A stretch of 64,000 bases of DNA from Dryocola sp051307055 (GCF_051307055.1 NZ_CP149994.1:1550001-1614000); one strand, 5' to 3'. Positions 50,384 through 59,665 are shown, numbered from the stretch's first letter. Numbers and translations: made by a program. Notes: generated by a model not told the origin, from the sequence alone.

Positions 50384-53300
50384 TTACCCGGCGCTTTGTG
50401 GACGAGTCGCTGGCGCGGCTGCCTGATGCGTTGCGCTGTGACCGCCTGCCGAGCCGCGGCCGGTAAACTCAAAGTCCGGACGGACCCAGTCGCTTGTACG
50501 CGCTGGCTCTGGCGTATAGTCAGGCGCAGGAGCACGCGTCATTGGCGCAGTTGCATGCTTAACAGCGTGCGGAACCGGTACAGGCGCTGCCACTGGCGCT
50601 GCTGGCTCTGCCGCAGGCGTAGTTTTAACAGCCGCTTCTGATTCCGCCTGAGCAGGTTTGCTCTCTTCAATAGCCGCTTCTGATTCCACCTGAGCAGGCT
50701 TGCTCTCTTCAATAGCCGCTTCTGATTCCACCCGAGCAGGCTTGCTCTCTTCAAAGGTAGCAACCGGTGCTTCCGGGGCAGCTTGTTCCGCTACCACAGG
50801 GGCAACTTCTGCCATTTCCGCAGCCTGAACAGCGTCCGCAGGGGCTTCATCCGCGGCAGGCGTCACCTCTGCAATGACCTGTTCAGCGACAACTTTATCC
50901 TGCCCGGAAATTAACTGCGGCTGTTCGGTAACCGGCGTGGCTATCGCTTCTGGATGCGTAGTTTCAACTACTGGCTCAGCCACCGGCGCTTCCTGAACCA
51001 CAGGCTCAGAAACCGCAACCTCTGTCGGCTGCTGAACGGCTGCTGCAATCGGTGCTGCTTCGATCGTTGCTTCTTCAGCAACAACGTCATTCTGCACCTC
51101 TTCCGGCGCCGCAACCTCCTGACGGGCGATTGGGTAGCTTATCCAGGCTTTACCGGATGCCAGTTCAGGCGATGCGCAGGCAACCGTCAACGGCATTGGA
51201 GACTGGGCTGGATAACGTTCATCACGATAGCGACGACGACGCTGGCCGCTCACGCGCAGATGGCGTGGGGAACGACGTGAGCGACGCGGCATACCGTTAG
51301 CGTCATTACGTGAATCGCCGTTCTCGTCCTGCTCGTTAGCCGGGGCTTCAACTACGGCCGGCAATGGAATAGTAGCCAGTTCGGTGTGAGGCGTATCGAC
51401 CGCCTGCGCCGGGGCCGCTTCTTCCTGAGCCGCTGCCGCTGCCTGAGCTGCAGCAATATCTTCAGCAGATTCGAAACGCACTTTCTGGCTCAGCTGACGC
51501 TGTTTACGGCGCGGCATCACCTGAACGCGTTCTTCCTGCTCGGCTTCGACTTCAACGACGTCGTCGCGTTGCAGCGTTTTAACTTCCTGCTGCGCCTGAC
51601 GCTTGTCATCGTTGCGACGGCGGTTGCGATCGCGACGCGGCTGTTGCTCATCACGTGCCTTCGGTTTTTCAACTTCTTCTGCTACGTTCTGGCGAGGCTC
51701 ACGAACTTCACGAACCTCTGCGTTTTGCTGCTGGCCCTGGGCCTGACGGCGGTTGCGACGGTTTTCGTCACGGTTTTCACGCGGCTCGCGGCTTTCGCGG
51801 CCTTCGCGATTTTCGTTGCGGCTATCGCGGTCGCGGTTGTTGCGATCGCCACGGTCACGACGGTTGTTCTGGCGGCGGTTGTTACGACGCTCCTGACCCT
51901 GGCGTTGTGTGGCGGTCTCCTCAGGTTTCTCTTCTTTGACTTCTTTGTTCTCGACGGTGGTGGCTTCACCGGCAAACAGGTTTTTCAGGGCGCTGACGAT
52001 GCGGCTGACCAGGCCTGGCTGCGCTGGCGCCTGCGATGGCGCTGGGGCTGCGGTTTTAGCCGCGGCTGCAGGCTTCTCAGCAGGCGTTGCTTCCTGCGGC
52101 GCTGCAGGCACGTCTGGCATAACGAAAGTGGCGAGCGCTGGCTGTTCCGGGCGTTTACGCTCGGCGTGCTCTTCATCAGACGGCATGGCCATCTCTTCTT
52201 CATGCAGCTTCGGCAGCATGTAGCTCAGCGTTTTGGTCTCTTCGCCTTTACGCACGCGCAGAACGGAGTAGTGCGGCGTTTCCATCCGATCGTTTGGCAC
52301 GATGATGGCTTTTACGCCGCCCTGACGGGTCTCAATGGCGCTTACCGCATCGCGTTTTTCGTTCAGCAGGTAGGAGGCAACCTGGACCGGAACGATGGCA
52401 TGCACTTCCTGGGTATTCTCTTTCAGCGCTTCTTCTTCAATCAGGCGCAGAATGGAGAGCGACAGGGATTCGTTGTCACGAATTGTCCCGGTACCGCTAC
52501 AGCGCGGACACACATGGTGGCTTGACTCGCCCAACGACGGGGAGAGGCGCTGACGGGACATTTCCAGCAGGCCGAAGCGAGATATGTGGCTGATCTGGAT
52601 ACGGGCGCGATCCTGACGCACCGCTTCGCGCAGACGGTTTTCAACCGCGCGCTGGTGGCGAACCGGGGTCATGTCGATAAAGTCGATAACAATCAGGCCG
52701 CCGAGGTCGCGCAGGCGGAGCTGACGGGCGATTTCATCGGCTGCTTCAAGGTTGGTATTAAAGGCCGTCTCTTCGATATCGCCGCCGCGGGTTGCGCGAG
52801 CGGAGTTGATGTCGATGGCGGTCAGGGCCTCGGTGGTGTCGATAACGATTGAACCACCGGACGGCAGACGGACTTCTCGCTGGAAGGCGGACTCAATCTG
52901 CGACTCAATCTGATAGTGGCTAAACAGCGGAATTTCACCGGTGTAGAGCTTAATTTTGCTGCTGAAATCCGGACGACCCAGCGCGCCGATATGCTGACGA
53001 GCCAGCTCGAGCACTTTCGGGTTATCGATAAGGATCTCGCCGATATCCTGGCGCAGATAGTCGCGGAAGGCGCGGACGATAACGTTGCTTTCCTGATGGA
53101 TAAGGAACGGGGCAGGGCGGCTCTCAGCGGCTTTGAGAATCGCTTCCCAGTGTTTCAGGCGGAAGCTTAAGTCCCATTGCAGCGCTTCAGCGGATTTACC
53201 CACGCCGGCAGTACGTACAATCAGACCCATGCCGTCCGGCAGTTCCAGAGAAGAAAGGGCCTCTTTCAGCTCGGTACGATCGTCACCCTCAATGCGGCGT

Positions 53301-53719
53301 GAAATACCGCCGGCACGCGGGTTGTTCGGCATCAGCACCAGATAGCTGCCGGCCAGGCTGATAAAGGTGGTTAAGGCCGCGCCTTTATTGCCACGCTCTT
53401 CTTTATCAATCTGGACAATCACTTCCTGGCCTTCGCGCAGAACGTCTTTAATGTTCGGGCGGCCATGTGATGAATAATTAGACGGGAAGTACTCGCGGGC
53501 AATTTCTTTGAGAGGGAGGAAACCATGACGTTCCGCGCCGTAATCTACAAATGCCGCTTCCAGACTTGGTTCAATGCGGGTGATTTTTCCTTTATAGATG
53601 TTGGCTTTTTTCTGTTCGTGTCCTGGGCTTTCAATATCCAGATCGTACAGACGCTGCCCATCTACAAGGGCGACACGCAACTCTTCTTGCTGAGTCGCGT
53701 TTATTAGCATTCTTTTCAT
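50384..53719 (-). CDS. rne: Ribonuclease E
   Basis: A 1111-residue endoribonuclease, scaffold of the RNA degradosome (E. coli 1061). The N-terminal catalytic half has an S1 domain (about 35-120), the DNase I-like metal site (IDINSARATRG and FIDM, equivalent to Asp303 and Asp346) and the zinc-link CPRC (404-407). An amphipathic membrane-targeting segment lies near 570-590 (LVSRIVSALKNLF), and Arg-rich RNA-binding regions lie around 600-720. A long, low-complexity Ala/Glu/Val/Pro C-terminal half ends in a PNPase-binding-like GGHSATHQAAAPATRPQ. Near the end, three tandem 14-residue units (ESKPAQVESEAAIE) are encoded by 42-bp repeats. The long leader upstream indicates autoregulation. Confidence 0.96.
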   Translation of the reverse strand: MKRMLINATQQEELRVALVDGQRLYDLDIESPGHEQKKANIYKGKITRIEPSLEAAFVDYGAERHGFLPLKEIAREYFPSNYSSHGRPNIKDVLREGQEVIVQIDKEERGNKGAALTTFISLAGSYLVLMPNNPRAGGISRRIEGDDRTELKEALSSLELPDGMGLIVRTAGVGKSAEALQWDLSFRLKHWEAILKAAESRPAPFLIHQESNVIVRAFRDYLRQDIGEILIDNPKVLELARQHIGALGRPDFSSKIKLYTGEIPLFSHYQIESQIESAFQREVRLPSGGSIVIDTTEALTAIDINSARATRGGDIEETAFNTNLEAADEIARQLRLRDLGGLIVIDFIDMTPVRHQRAVENRLREAVRQDRARIQISHISRFGLLEMSRQRLSPSLGESSHHVCPRCSGTGTIRDNESLSLSILRLIEEEALKENTQEVHAIVPVQVASYLLNEKRDAVSAIETRQGGVKAIIVPNDRMETPHYSVLRVRKGEETKTLSYMLPKLHEEEMAMPSDEEHAERKRPEQPALATFVMPDVPAAPQEATPAEKPAAAAKTAAPAPSQAPAQPGLVSRIVSALKNLFAGEATTVENKEVKEEKPEETATQRQGQERRNNRRQNNRRDRGDRNNRDRDSRNENREGRESREPRENRDENRRNRRQAQGQQQNAEVREVREPRQNVAEEVEKPKARDEQQPRRDRNRRRNDDKRQAQQEVKTLQRDDVVEVEAEQEERVQVMPRRKQRQLSQKVRFESAEDIAAAQAAAAAQEEAAPAQAVDTPHTELATIPLPAVVEAPANEQDENGDSRNDANGMPRRSRRSPRHLRVSGQRRRRYRDERYPAQSPMPLTVACASPELASGKAWISYPIARQEVAAPEEVQNDVVAEEATIEAAPIAAAVQQPTEVAVSEPVVQEAPVAEPVVETTHPEAIATPVTEQPQLISGQDKVVAEQVIAEVTPAADEAPADAVQAAEMAEVAPVVAEQAAPEAPVATFEESKPARVESEAAIEESKPAQVESEAAIEESKPAQAESEAAVKTTPAAEPAAPVAAPVPVPHAVKHATAPMTRAPAPDYTPEPARTSDWVRPDFEFTGRGSAGGHSATHQAAAPATRPQSAG
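50630..50755 (-). repeat. Three tandem 42-bp repeats inside rne
   Basis: Units begin at 50630, 50672 and 50714, are exactly 42 bp apart and differ at only a few positions. They encode three near-identical 14-residue units in the degradosome scaffold region and keep the frame, so copy number could change without breaking the gene. Confidence 0.92.
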
Positions 53720-54102
53720 CGTAACTTACTCATTATTCTTACATAGGTGATTAGCTACGGGCATGGTAACGCTGACCGGGAATGAACCGATGGCCTCGTG
53801 ACTAAACGCACAGTCGCCAACCTCACGGTTGTCGCTTGCTGAGAGGCGCAAAGTGTCGGTAGCCTGTATTTCATACGGAAATACAGCGCAATTATCGTGG
53901 GAACAAGTCCTGGAAATAGTTTCGCAAGCGTTGATTCCATTTACCGGCCAGGCTGCAACCCGCAGCCCGCTAACTGCCTGAAAGTACATTACGTCTTACG
54001 CCATTGCTGCGTGGATGTTCGTTCAGACAAAAATGGTAATTCCGCAAAATTCCTTGCGCTAACAAGTATCAACACGGAAAACCGCAACATTATTCCATTG
54101 CT
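53720..54102 (-). promoter_or_regulatory. rne autoregulatory 5' untranslated leader and promoter
   Basis: A non-coding leader of about 370-380 nt. The minus-strand segment CAACCGTGAGGTTGGCGACTG and the region up to GAATAATGAGTAAGTTACG correspond to the conserved hp2/hp3 stem-loops through which RNase E cuts its own mRNA in E. coli. A candidate -10 TATAAT is at 54109-54114, which would place the start near 54102. Confidence 0.8.
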
Positions 54103-54291
54103 AACCTTATTATAGCAAGATGACTTTTGCCTTTGATGCCTCGTTTCTTACAGATTTTTAACCCGCTTTTTTTCAGCCTGAGGCTGAAAATGCAAAAAGA
54201 GAGGTTATATCGTCTTGAACCGGGCAGAATGTCAGTTAAGCACATAAAAATGAGTGGCGCTATGCGCGCACGCTATTTAGAATCGCCCACC

Positions 54292-55245
54292 ATGAAAACC
54301 CAGACACCTTCCGTAAAAATCGTTGCTATTTCCGCCGATGAGGCCGGGCAACGTATCGACAATTTTTTGCTCTCCCGTTTAAAGGGCGTGCCGAAAAGTA
54401 TGATCTATCGCATTTTGCGCAAAGGCGAAGTGCGGGTGAATAAAAAACGCATCAAGCCTGAGTACAAACTCGAAGATGGCGATGAAGTCAGGATCCCTCC
54501 CGTCAGAGTGGCCGAGCGCGAAGATGCGCCCATCTCACCGCACCTGCAGAAAGTGGCGGCGCTGGCTGACGCTATTCTCTATGAAGATGACCATATCCTG
54601 GTGCTGAACAAGCCTTCAGGCACGGCGGTACATGGCGGCAGCGGATTAAGCTTTGGCGTAATCGAAGGCCTGCGCGCGCTACGCCCGGAAGCCCGCTTCC
54701 TGGAACTCGTACATCGTCTGGACCGCGATACTTCCGGCATCCTGCTGGTGGCGAAAAAGCGCTCCGCGCTGCGTTCGTTACATGAACAACTGCGTGAAAA
54801 AGGCATGCAGAAGGACTATCTGGCGCTGGTTCGCGGCCAGTGGCAGTCGCATCTGAAAGTGGTGCAGGCTCCGCTGCTGAAAAACATTCTGCAAAGCGGC
54901 GAACGCATTGTGCGCGTTAACAGCGAAGGCAAAGCGTCGGAAACGCGCTTTAAAGTGGAAGAGCGTTACGCTTTTGCCTCGCTTGTGCGCTGCAGCCCGG
55001 TAACCGGCCGCACGCATCAGATTCGCGTGCATACGCTGCACGCCGGGCATCCTATCGCCTTCGATGACCGATACGGCGATCGCGAGTTTGATAAACAGCT
55101 GACGGGTACAGGATTAAACCGCCTGTTCCTGCATGCCGCTGCGCTGCGCTTTACGCATCCGAACACAGGTGAAATTATGCGCGTTGAAGCGCCGCTGGAT
55201 GAGCAGCTCAAGCGTTGCCTGACGGTCTTGCGTAACGCCACCTGA
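54292..55245 (+). CDS. rluC: 23S rRNA pseudouridine synthase RluC (955/2504/2580)
   Basis: A 317-residue pseudouridine synthase. The N-terminal S4-like RNA-binding domain (AGQRIDNFLLSRLKGVPKSMIYRILRKGEVRVNKKR) precedes the catalytic domain with Asp144 in HRLDRDTSG and the GRTHQIRVH motif. It modifies three uridines in 23S rRNA. The start at ATG 54292 (MKTQTPSVKIVAI) matches E. coli; the open frame extends to 54127, but those residues are not family-like. It is divergent from rne. Confidence 0.95.
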   Translation: MKTQTPSVKIVAISADEAGQRIDNFLLSRLKGVPKSMIYRILRKGEVRVNKKRIKPEYKLEDGDEVRIPPVRVAEREDAPISPHLQKVAALADAILYEDDHILVLNKPSGTAVHGGSGLSFGVIEGLRALRPEARFLELVHRLDRDTSGILLVAKKRSALRSLHEQLREKGMQKDYLALVRGQWQSHLKVVQAPLLKNILQSGERIVRVNSEGKASETRFKVEERYAFASLVRCSPVTGRTHQIRVHTLHAGHPIAFDDRYGDREFDKQLTGTGLNRLFLHAAALRFTHPNTGEIMRVEAPLDEQLKRCLTVLRNAT

Positions 55246-55251
55246 TGCATG

Positions 55252-55277
55252 ACGCTCCCGCCCGGGAGCGTTTTTTT
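55252..55277 (+). terminator. Rho-independent terminator after rluC
   Basis: ACGCTCCCG / CGGGAGCGT stem followed by seven T residues. Its T run reaches the yceF stop of the convergent gene. Confidence 0.92.
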
Positions 55278-55860
55278 ATGCCAGAAGCGGATTGCATCCC
55301 TCTTTTATTAACATCTCGCACAAGGCGATTAACGGCAGCCCAACGAGCGTATTGGGATCGCGCCCTTCCAGTCGTTCAAACAGCGTAATGCCCAGCCCTT
55401 CGCTTTTAAAACTGCCTGCGCACTGCAGCGGCTGTTCTTTGCGAACGTAATGGCGGATCTCTTCTTCGCTTAAGTGGCGAAAATGAACATCAAAAGGTTC
55501 GCATATCGTCTGCAGATGACCGTTTTGCGAATTATAAAGCGCAAGCCCGGTGTAAAAAGTCACTATGCTGCCGCGAGCGAGGAGAAGTTGCTGCACCGCA
55601 TTTTCTTCAGTATGCGGTTTTCCAGCGATCTGATTATTTAAGACGCAAACCTGATCCGAGCCGATAATTAAATGCGCGGGAAAGGTATCCTTTAAGGCCT
55701 GCGCTTTGGCCTGGGCAAGGCGGGTGACCAGCGCGCGGGCGCTCTCGCCGGCCTGTGATGTTTCATCGGTAAGAGGCGAGGCGGTAATAAACGGGACGCC
55801 AAGTTTTTCAAGCAGGGCGCGGCGGAAAGGAGAGGTCGATGCCAGCACAATCGGTTTCAT
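55276..55860 (-). CDS. yceF: 7-methyl-GTP pyrophosphatase (Maf-like) YceF
   Basis: A 194-residue Maf/HAM1-like nucleotide pyrophosphatase; the E. coli enzyme prefers m7GTP. LASTSPFRRALLEKLG near the N-terminus, IIGSDQV and GSFKSEGLGITLFERLEGRDPNTLVGLPL are the family blocks. The start at 55860 (MKPIVLAST) matches E. coli; an in-frame ATG at 55872 adds four residues. No good Shine-Dalgarno is seen for either. Confidence 0.93.
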   Translation of the reverse strand: MKPIVLASTSPFRRALLEKLGVPFITASPLTDETSQAGESARALVTRLAQAKAQALKDTFPAHLIIGSDQVCVLNNQIAGKPHTEENAVQQLLLARGSIVTFYTGLALYNSQNGHLQTICEPFDVHFRHLSEEEIRHYVRKEQPLQCAGSFKSEGLGITLFERLEGRDPNTLVGLPLIALCEMLIKEGCNPLLA

Positions 55861-55965
55861 ATTTTTTTTCATTAAAGATAGCGAATTGGATAAAGGCATT
55901 TTAAACTGTGCCACCGCAATGTGTGCGAATAAATGGCGAAAGGCGCTGTTTCGAGGCCTTTTTCT

Positions 55966-55994
55966 TTGACTCTACGTCGTTACAAAGTTAATAT
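55966..55994 (+). promoter_or_regulatory. Strong sigma-70 promoter immediately before yceD
   Basis: TTGACT (55966-55971) and TAATAT (55989-55994) are separated by 17 nt. Transcription should begin near 56000-56002, only a few bases before the yceD ATG at 56004, so this transcript would have almost no leader. Confidence 0.8.
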
Positions 55995-56003
55995 GCGCGC
56001 CCT

Positions 56004-56525
56004 ATGCAAAAAGTAAAATTACCCCTGACTCTTGATCCGGTTCGTACGGCTCAAAAACGCCTTGATTACTCCGGTGTCTATACACCTGAACAGGTTGAGC
56101 GCGTCGCCGAATCCGTAGTCAGTGTGGACAGTGATGTGGAATGCGATATGCGTTTTGCTATCGATGACCAGCGCCTCGCGGTTCTTACCGGCGATGCAAA
56201 GGTTGCGGTAACACTTGCATGTCAGCGTTGCGGGAAGCCGTTTGCTCATCAGGTCTACACGCAGTATTGTTTTAGCCCGATCGTCAAAGACGAGCAGGCT
56301 GAAGCACTCCCGGAAGCGTACGAGCCGGTTCAGGTTAACGAATTTGGCGAAATCGATCTTCTGGCTCTGGTTGAAGATGAAATCATCCTCTCCTTGCCAG
56401 TGGTTCCGGTGCATGATTCTGAACACTGTGAAGTGTCCGAGGCGGACATGGTCTTTGGCAAACTGCCTGCAGAGGCGGAGAAACCAAATCCATTTGCCGT
56501 ATTAGCCAGTTTAAAGCGTAAGTAA
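56004..56525 (+). CDS. yceD: 23S rRNA accumulation protein YceD (DUF177)
   Basis: A 173-residue DUF177 protein encoded just before ribosomal protein L32, as in most bacteria. It is needed for normal 23S rRNA accumulation in E. coli and plants. The conserved block is LACQRCGKPFAHQV, and acidic stretches follow. The C-terminus ends in NPFAVLASLKRK. There is no Shine-Dalgarno before the ATG, and a strong promoter ends 9 nt upstream, so the mRNA may be leaderless. Confidence 0.94.
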   Translation: MQKVKLPLTLDPVRTAQKRLDYSGVYTPEQVERVAESVVSVDSDVECDMRFAIDDQRLAVLTGDAKVAVTLACQRCGKPFAHQVYTQYCFSPIVKDEQAEALPEAYEPVQVNEFGEIDLLALVEDEIILSLPVVPVHDSEHCEVSEADMVFGKLPAEAEKPNPFAVLASLKRK

Positions 56526-56541
56526 TTGAGGAGTAAGGTCC

Positions 56542-56712
56542 ATGGCCGTACAACAGAATAAACCAACCCGTTCCAAACGTGGCATGCGTCGTTCCCATGA
56601 CGCGCTGACCACCACCACCCTGTCCGTGGACAAAGTTTCTGGCGAAACTCATCTGCGTCACCACATCACCGCCGACGGTTACTACCGCGGCCGCAAGGTT
56701 ATCGTTAAGTAA
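56542..56712 (+). CDS. rpmF: 50S ribosomal protein L32
   Basis: A 56-residue ribosomal protein; MAVQQNKPTRSKRGMRRSHD and HHITADGYYRGRKV are the L32 signatures. It is one residue shorter than the E. coli protein in the ALTTTTLSVD region. GAGGAGTAAGG provides the Shine-Dalgarno. It sits 16 nt after yceD and 12 nt before plsX, linking ribosome and lipid genes in one transcript. Confidence 0.97.
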   Translation: MAVQQNKPTRSKRGMRRSHDALTTTTLSVDKVSGETHLRHHITADGYYRGRKVIVK

Positions 56713-56724
56713 TCTGGCGATACC

Positions 56725-57759
56725 TTGAGACGTCTAACCCTTGCGTTAGATGCCATGGGTGGGGACTTCGGTCCTTCCGTGACAGTGCCTGCAGCATTGC
56801 AGGCACTGGACTCTAATTCCCAGCTAAGCCTTCTTTTAGTCGGATGCCCCGACGCCATCACGCCATTACTTGCCAAAGCTGATTTCGAAAAACGTTCACG
56901 CCTGCAGATTATTCCTGCGGAATCGGTTATTGCCAGTGATGCCAGGCCGTCGCATGCGATCCGCAACAGCCGTGGTTCATCCATGCGTCTGGCGCTTGAG
57001 TTGGTGAAAGAGGGGCGGGCCGAGGCCTGCGTAAGCGCCGGTAACACCGGTGCCCTGATGGGGCTGGCAAAATTATTGCTTAAGCCCATTGAAGGAATTG
57101 AACGCCCGGCGCTGATGACGGTTCTGCCTCATCAGCAAAAAGGCAAAACTGTGGTGCTGGATCTCGGCGCCAATGTAGACTGCGACAGTAATATGCTGGT
57201 GCAGTTTGCCATTATGGGCTCCGTAATGGCGGAAGAGGTGCTGGGCCTGGTTAACCCTCGCGTGGCGTTGCTGAATATCGGTGAAGAAGAGACCAAAGGC
57301 CTCGACAGTATTCGCGATGCCTCTGCATTATTAAAAACAATGCCTTCTATCAACTATATTGGTTATCTTGAAGCCAACGAACTGTTGACCGGAAAAACGG
57401 ATGTACTGGTGTGTGATGGCTTTGTTGGTAACGTCACACTCAAGACAATGGAAGGGGTTGTCAGGATGTTCCTTTCGCTACTGAAATCGCAGGGCGAAGG
57501 GAAAAAAAAGTCGTGGTGGCTGATTTTATTGAAGCGTTGGTTACAAAAGCGTCTGACCAGGCGATTCAGTCACCTCAACCCCGACCAGTATAATGGCGCC
57601 TGTCTGTTAGGATTGCGCGGTACCGTGATAAAGAGCCACGGTGCGGCCAATCAGCGAGCGTTTGCCGTCGCGATTGAACAGGCAGTGCAGGCGGTGGCGC
57701 GGCAGGTTCCCACCCGAATTTCTGCCCGCCTGGAAACTGTATTACCGAAGAGTGACTGA
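56725..57759 (+). CDS. plsX: Acyl-ACP:phosphate acyltransferase PlsX
   Basis: A 344-residue enzyme that makes acyl-phosphate from acyl-ACP for phospholipid synthesis. LTLALDAMGGDFGPSVTVPAAL at the N-terminus, CVSAGNTGALMGLAK and LLNIGEEETKGLDSIRDA are diagnostic. The start is TTG 56725, as in E. coli; no nearby ATG fits. The C-terminal end (VPTRISARLETVLPKSD) is shorter than in E. coli. Confidence 0.95.
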   Translation: MRRLTLALDAMGGDFGPSVTVPAALQALDSNSQLSLLLVGCPDAITPLLAKADFEKRSRLQIIPAESVIASDARPSHAIRNSRGSSMRLALELVKEGRAEACVSAGNTGALMGLAKLLLKPIEGIERPALMTVLPHQQKGKTVVLDLGANVDCDSNMLVQFAIMGSVMAEEVLGLVNPRVALLNIGEEETKGLDSIRDASALLKTMPSINYIGYLEANELLTGKTDVLVCDGFVGNVTLKTMEGVVRMFLSLLKSQGEGKKKSWWLILLKRWLQKRLTRRFSHLNPDQYNGACLLGLRGTVIKSHGAANQRAFAVAIEQAVQAVARQVPTRISARLETVLPKSD

Positions 57760-57765
57760 GCGTAC

Positions 57766-58719
57766 ATGTATACGAAGATTATTGGTACGGGCAGCTTTCT
57801 GCCCGAACACGTGCGGACTAACGCCGACCTGGAAAAAATGGTGGATACTTCTGACGAGTGGATTGTCACCCGTACAGGTATTCGCGAACGCCGAATCGCA
57901 GCCCCCGAAGAAACCGTGGCGACCATGGGCTATGCTGCGGCAACGCGCGCGCTGGAAATGGCCGGCGTCGATAAGTCCCGGATTGGCCTGATCGTTGTCG
58001 CGACCACGTCGGCGACGCACGCGTTCCCAAGCTCGGCCTGCCAGATCCAGAGCATGCTGGGCGTTAAAGGCTGCCCGGCGTTTGACGTTGCAGCCGCTTG
58101 CGCAGGCTTTACCTACGCGCTGAGCATCGCCGATCAATACGTGAAAAACGGTGCGGTAGACTATGCGCTGGTTATCGGGTCCGACGCGCTGGCCCGCACC
58201 CTCGATCCACAGGATCGCGGCACAATTATTCTGTTTGGTGATGGTGCAGGCGCTGTTGTAGTCGGTAAGAGCGACGAGCCGGGCATTATCTCCACGCATC
58301 TGCATGCGGACGGCAGCTACGGCGAACTGCTGACGCTGCCAAACCACGATCGCCTCGATCCGTCTAAATCGGCCTATCTGACGATGGCCGGTAACGAAGT
58401 CTTCAAAGTGGCGGTCACTGAACTTGCGCACATTGTCGATGAAACGCTGACGGCAAACAATCTGGACCGCTCGGATCTCGACTGGTTAGTGCCGCATCAG
58501 GCCAACCTGCGTATTATCAGCGCGACGGCGAAAAAGCTGAGCATGTCGATGGACAACGTAGTCGTTACGCTCGACAGGCACGGTAACACTTCTGCGGCCT
58601 CAGTGCCTGCGGCGCTGGATGAAGCGGTCCGTGACGGGCGCATTAAACGCGGTCAGCTGATCCTGCTTGAAGCATTCGGCGGCGGCTTTACCTGGGGTTC
58701 GGCACTGGTTCGTTTTTGA
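57766..58719 (+). CDS. fabH: Beta-ketoacyl-ACP synthase III (KAS III)
   Basis: A 317-residue initiating ketosynthase that condenses acetyl-CoA with malonyl-ACP. The catalytic triad is exact: Cys112 (VAAACAGF), His244 (VPHQAN) and Asn274 (HGNTSA). Same length as E. coli FabH. It lies 6 nt after plsX. Confidence 0.97.
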   Translation: MYTKIIGTGSFLPEHVRTNADLEKMVDTSDEWIVTRTGIRERRIAAPEETVATMGYAAATRALEMAGVDKSRIGLIVVATTSATHAFPSSACQIQSMLGVKGCPAFDVAAACAGFTYALSIADQYVKNGAVDYALVIGSDALARTLDPQDRGTIILFGDGAGAVVVGKSDEPGIISTHLHADGSYGELLTLPNHDRLDPSKSAYLTMAGNEVFKVAVTELAHIVDETLTANNLDRSDLDWLVPHQANLRIISATAKKLSMSMDNVVVTLDRHGNTSAASVPAALDEAVRDGRIKRGQLILLEAFGGGFTWGSALVRF

Positions 58720-58735
58720 TTATAGGGATGAGGAA

Positions 58736-59665
58736 ATGACTCAATTCGCTTTTGTTTTCCCGGGGCAGGGGTCCCAGACCGTCGGTATGCTGGCTGATTT
58801 AGCCGCCGCTTATCCGATTGTCGAAGAAACCTTCCGTGAAGCTTCAGACGCGCTGGGCTACGATCTCTGGACGCTGACGCAACAAGGTCCGGCTGAAGAG
58901 CTGAATAAAACCTGGCAGACCCAGCCTGCGTTGCTGGCAGCTTCAGTAGCGATTTATCGCGTCTGGCAGCAGCAGGGCGGTAAAATGCCCGCGATGATGG
59001 CAGGTCATAGCCTGGGTGAATACTCGGCGCTGGTTTGCGCAGGTGTTATCAATTTTGCTGACGCTGTCCGCCTGGTCGAATTACGCGGCAAATTGATGCA
59101 GGAGGCGGTGCCGGAAGGCACGGGCGCAATGTCTGCAATTATCGGCCTGGACGACGCTTCTATCGCGAAAGCGTGCGAAGAAGCAGCTCAGGGACAGGTT
59201 GTCTCCCCGGTGAACTTTAATTCACCAGGTCAGGTAGTAATCGCAGGCAACAAAGAAGCCGTAGAGCGCGCTGGCGCGGCGTGTAAAGCAGCAGGCGCTA
59301 AACGCGCGCTGCCGTTGCCGGTGAGCGTGCCGTCCCACTGCGCGCTGATGAAGCCTGCGGCAGATAAATTAGCCGCGGCGCTGGAAAAGATTACCTTCAA
59401 CGCGCCGGCCGTACCGGTTGTGAATAACGTTGATGTGAAATGCGAAACGTCGCCGGAAGCGATCCGTAGCGCGCTGGTACGCCAGCTCTACAGCCCGGTG
59501 CAGTGGACGAAGTCAGTAGAATTTATGGCGGCGCAGGGCGTGGCCCAGTTGCTGGAAGTCGGTCCGGGTAAAGTTCTGACCGGCCTGACTAAACGTATTG
59601 TTGACACCCTGACCGCAGCGGCCATTAACGAGCCAGCTTCTCTGTCAGCGGCGCTTGAGCAATAA
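58736..59665 (+). CDS. fabD: Malonyl-CoA:ACP transacylase
   Basis: A 309-residue enzyme that loads malonyl groups onto ACP. FVFPGQGSQTVGML at the N-terminus, the nucleophile Ser92 in GHSLGEYSA and the basic VELRGKLMQEAVP segment are visible. The start at ATG 58736 follows GATGAGGAA and gives the E. coli length; the frame open from 58667 lies inside fabH. Confidence 0.97.
   Translation: MTQFAFVFPGQGSQTVGMLADLAAAYPIVEETFREASDALGYDLWTLTQQGPAEELNKTWQTQPALLAASVAIYRVWQQQGGKMPAMMAGHSLGEYSALVCAGVINFADAVRLVELRGKLMQEAVPEGTGAMSAIIGLDDASIAKACEEAAQGQVVSPVNFNSPGQVVIAGNKEAVERAGAACKAAGAKRALPLPVSVPSHCALMKPAADKLAAALEKITFNAPAVPVVNNVDVKCETSPEAIRSALVRQLYSPVQWTKSVEFMAAQGVAQLLEVGPGKVLTGLTKRIVDTLTAAAINEPASLSAALEQ

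Noticed and set aside
50630..50755. Possible CRISPR-like repeats
   Set aside because: The units are contiguous, without unique spacers, and in frame within rne; they are coding tandem repeats.
51386..52525. A 379-codon plus-strand frame opposite rne
   Set aside because: It is antisense to the Arg/Glu-rich coding part of rne; its repetitive Phe/Leu/Val-rich product is what the complement of that region gives, with no start signal.
53726..53989. An 87-codon minus-strand frame inside the rne leader, similar to E. coli yceQ
   Set aside because: It overlaps the structured rne 5' leader, has no Shine-Dalgarno, and its protein shows no family; the conservation is explained by the RNA.
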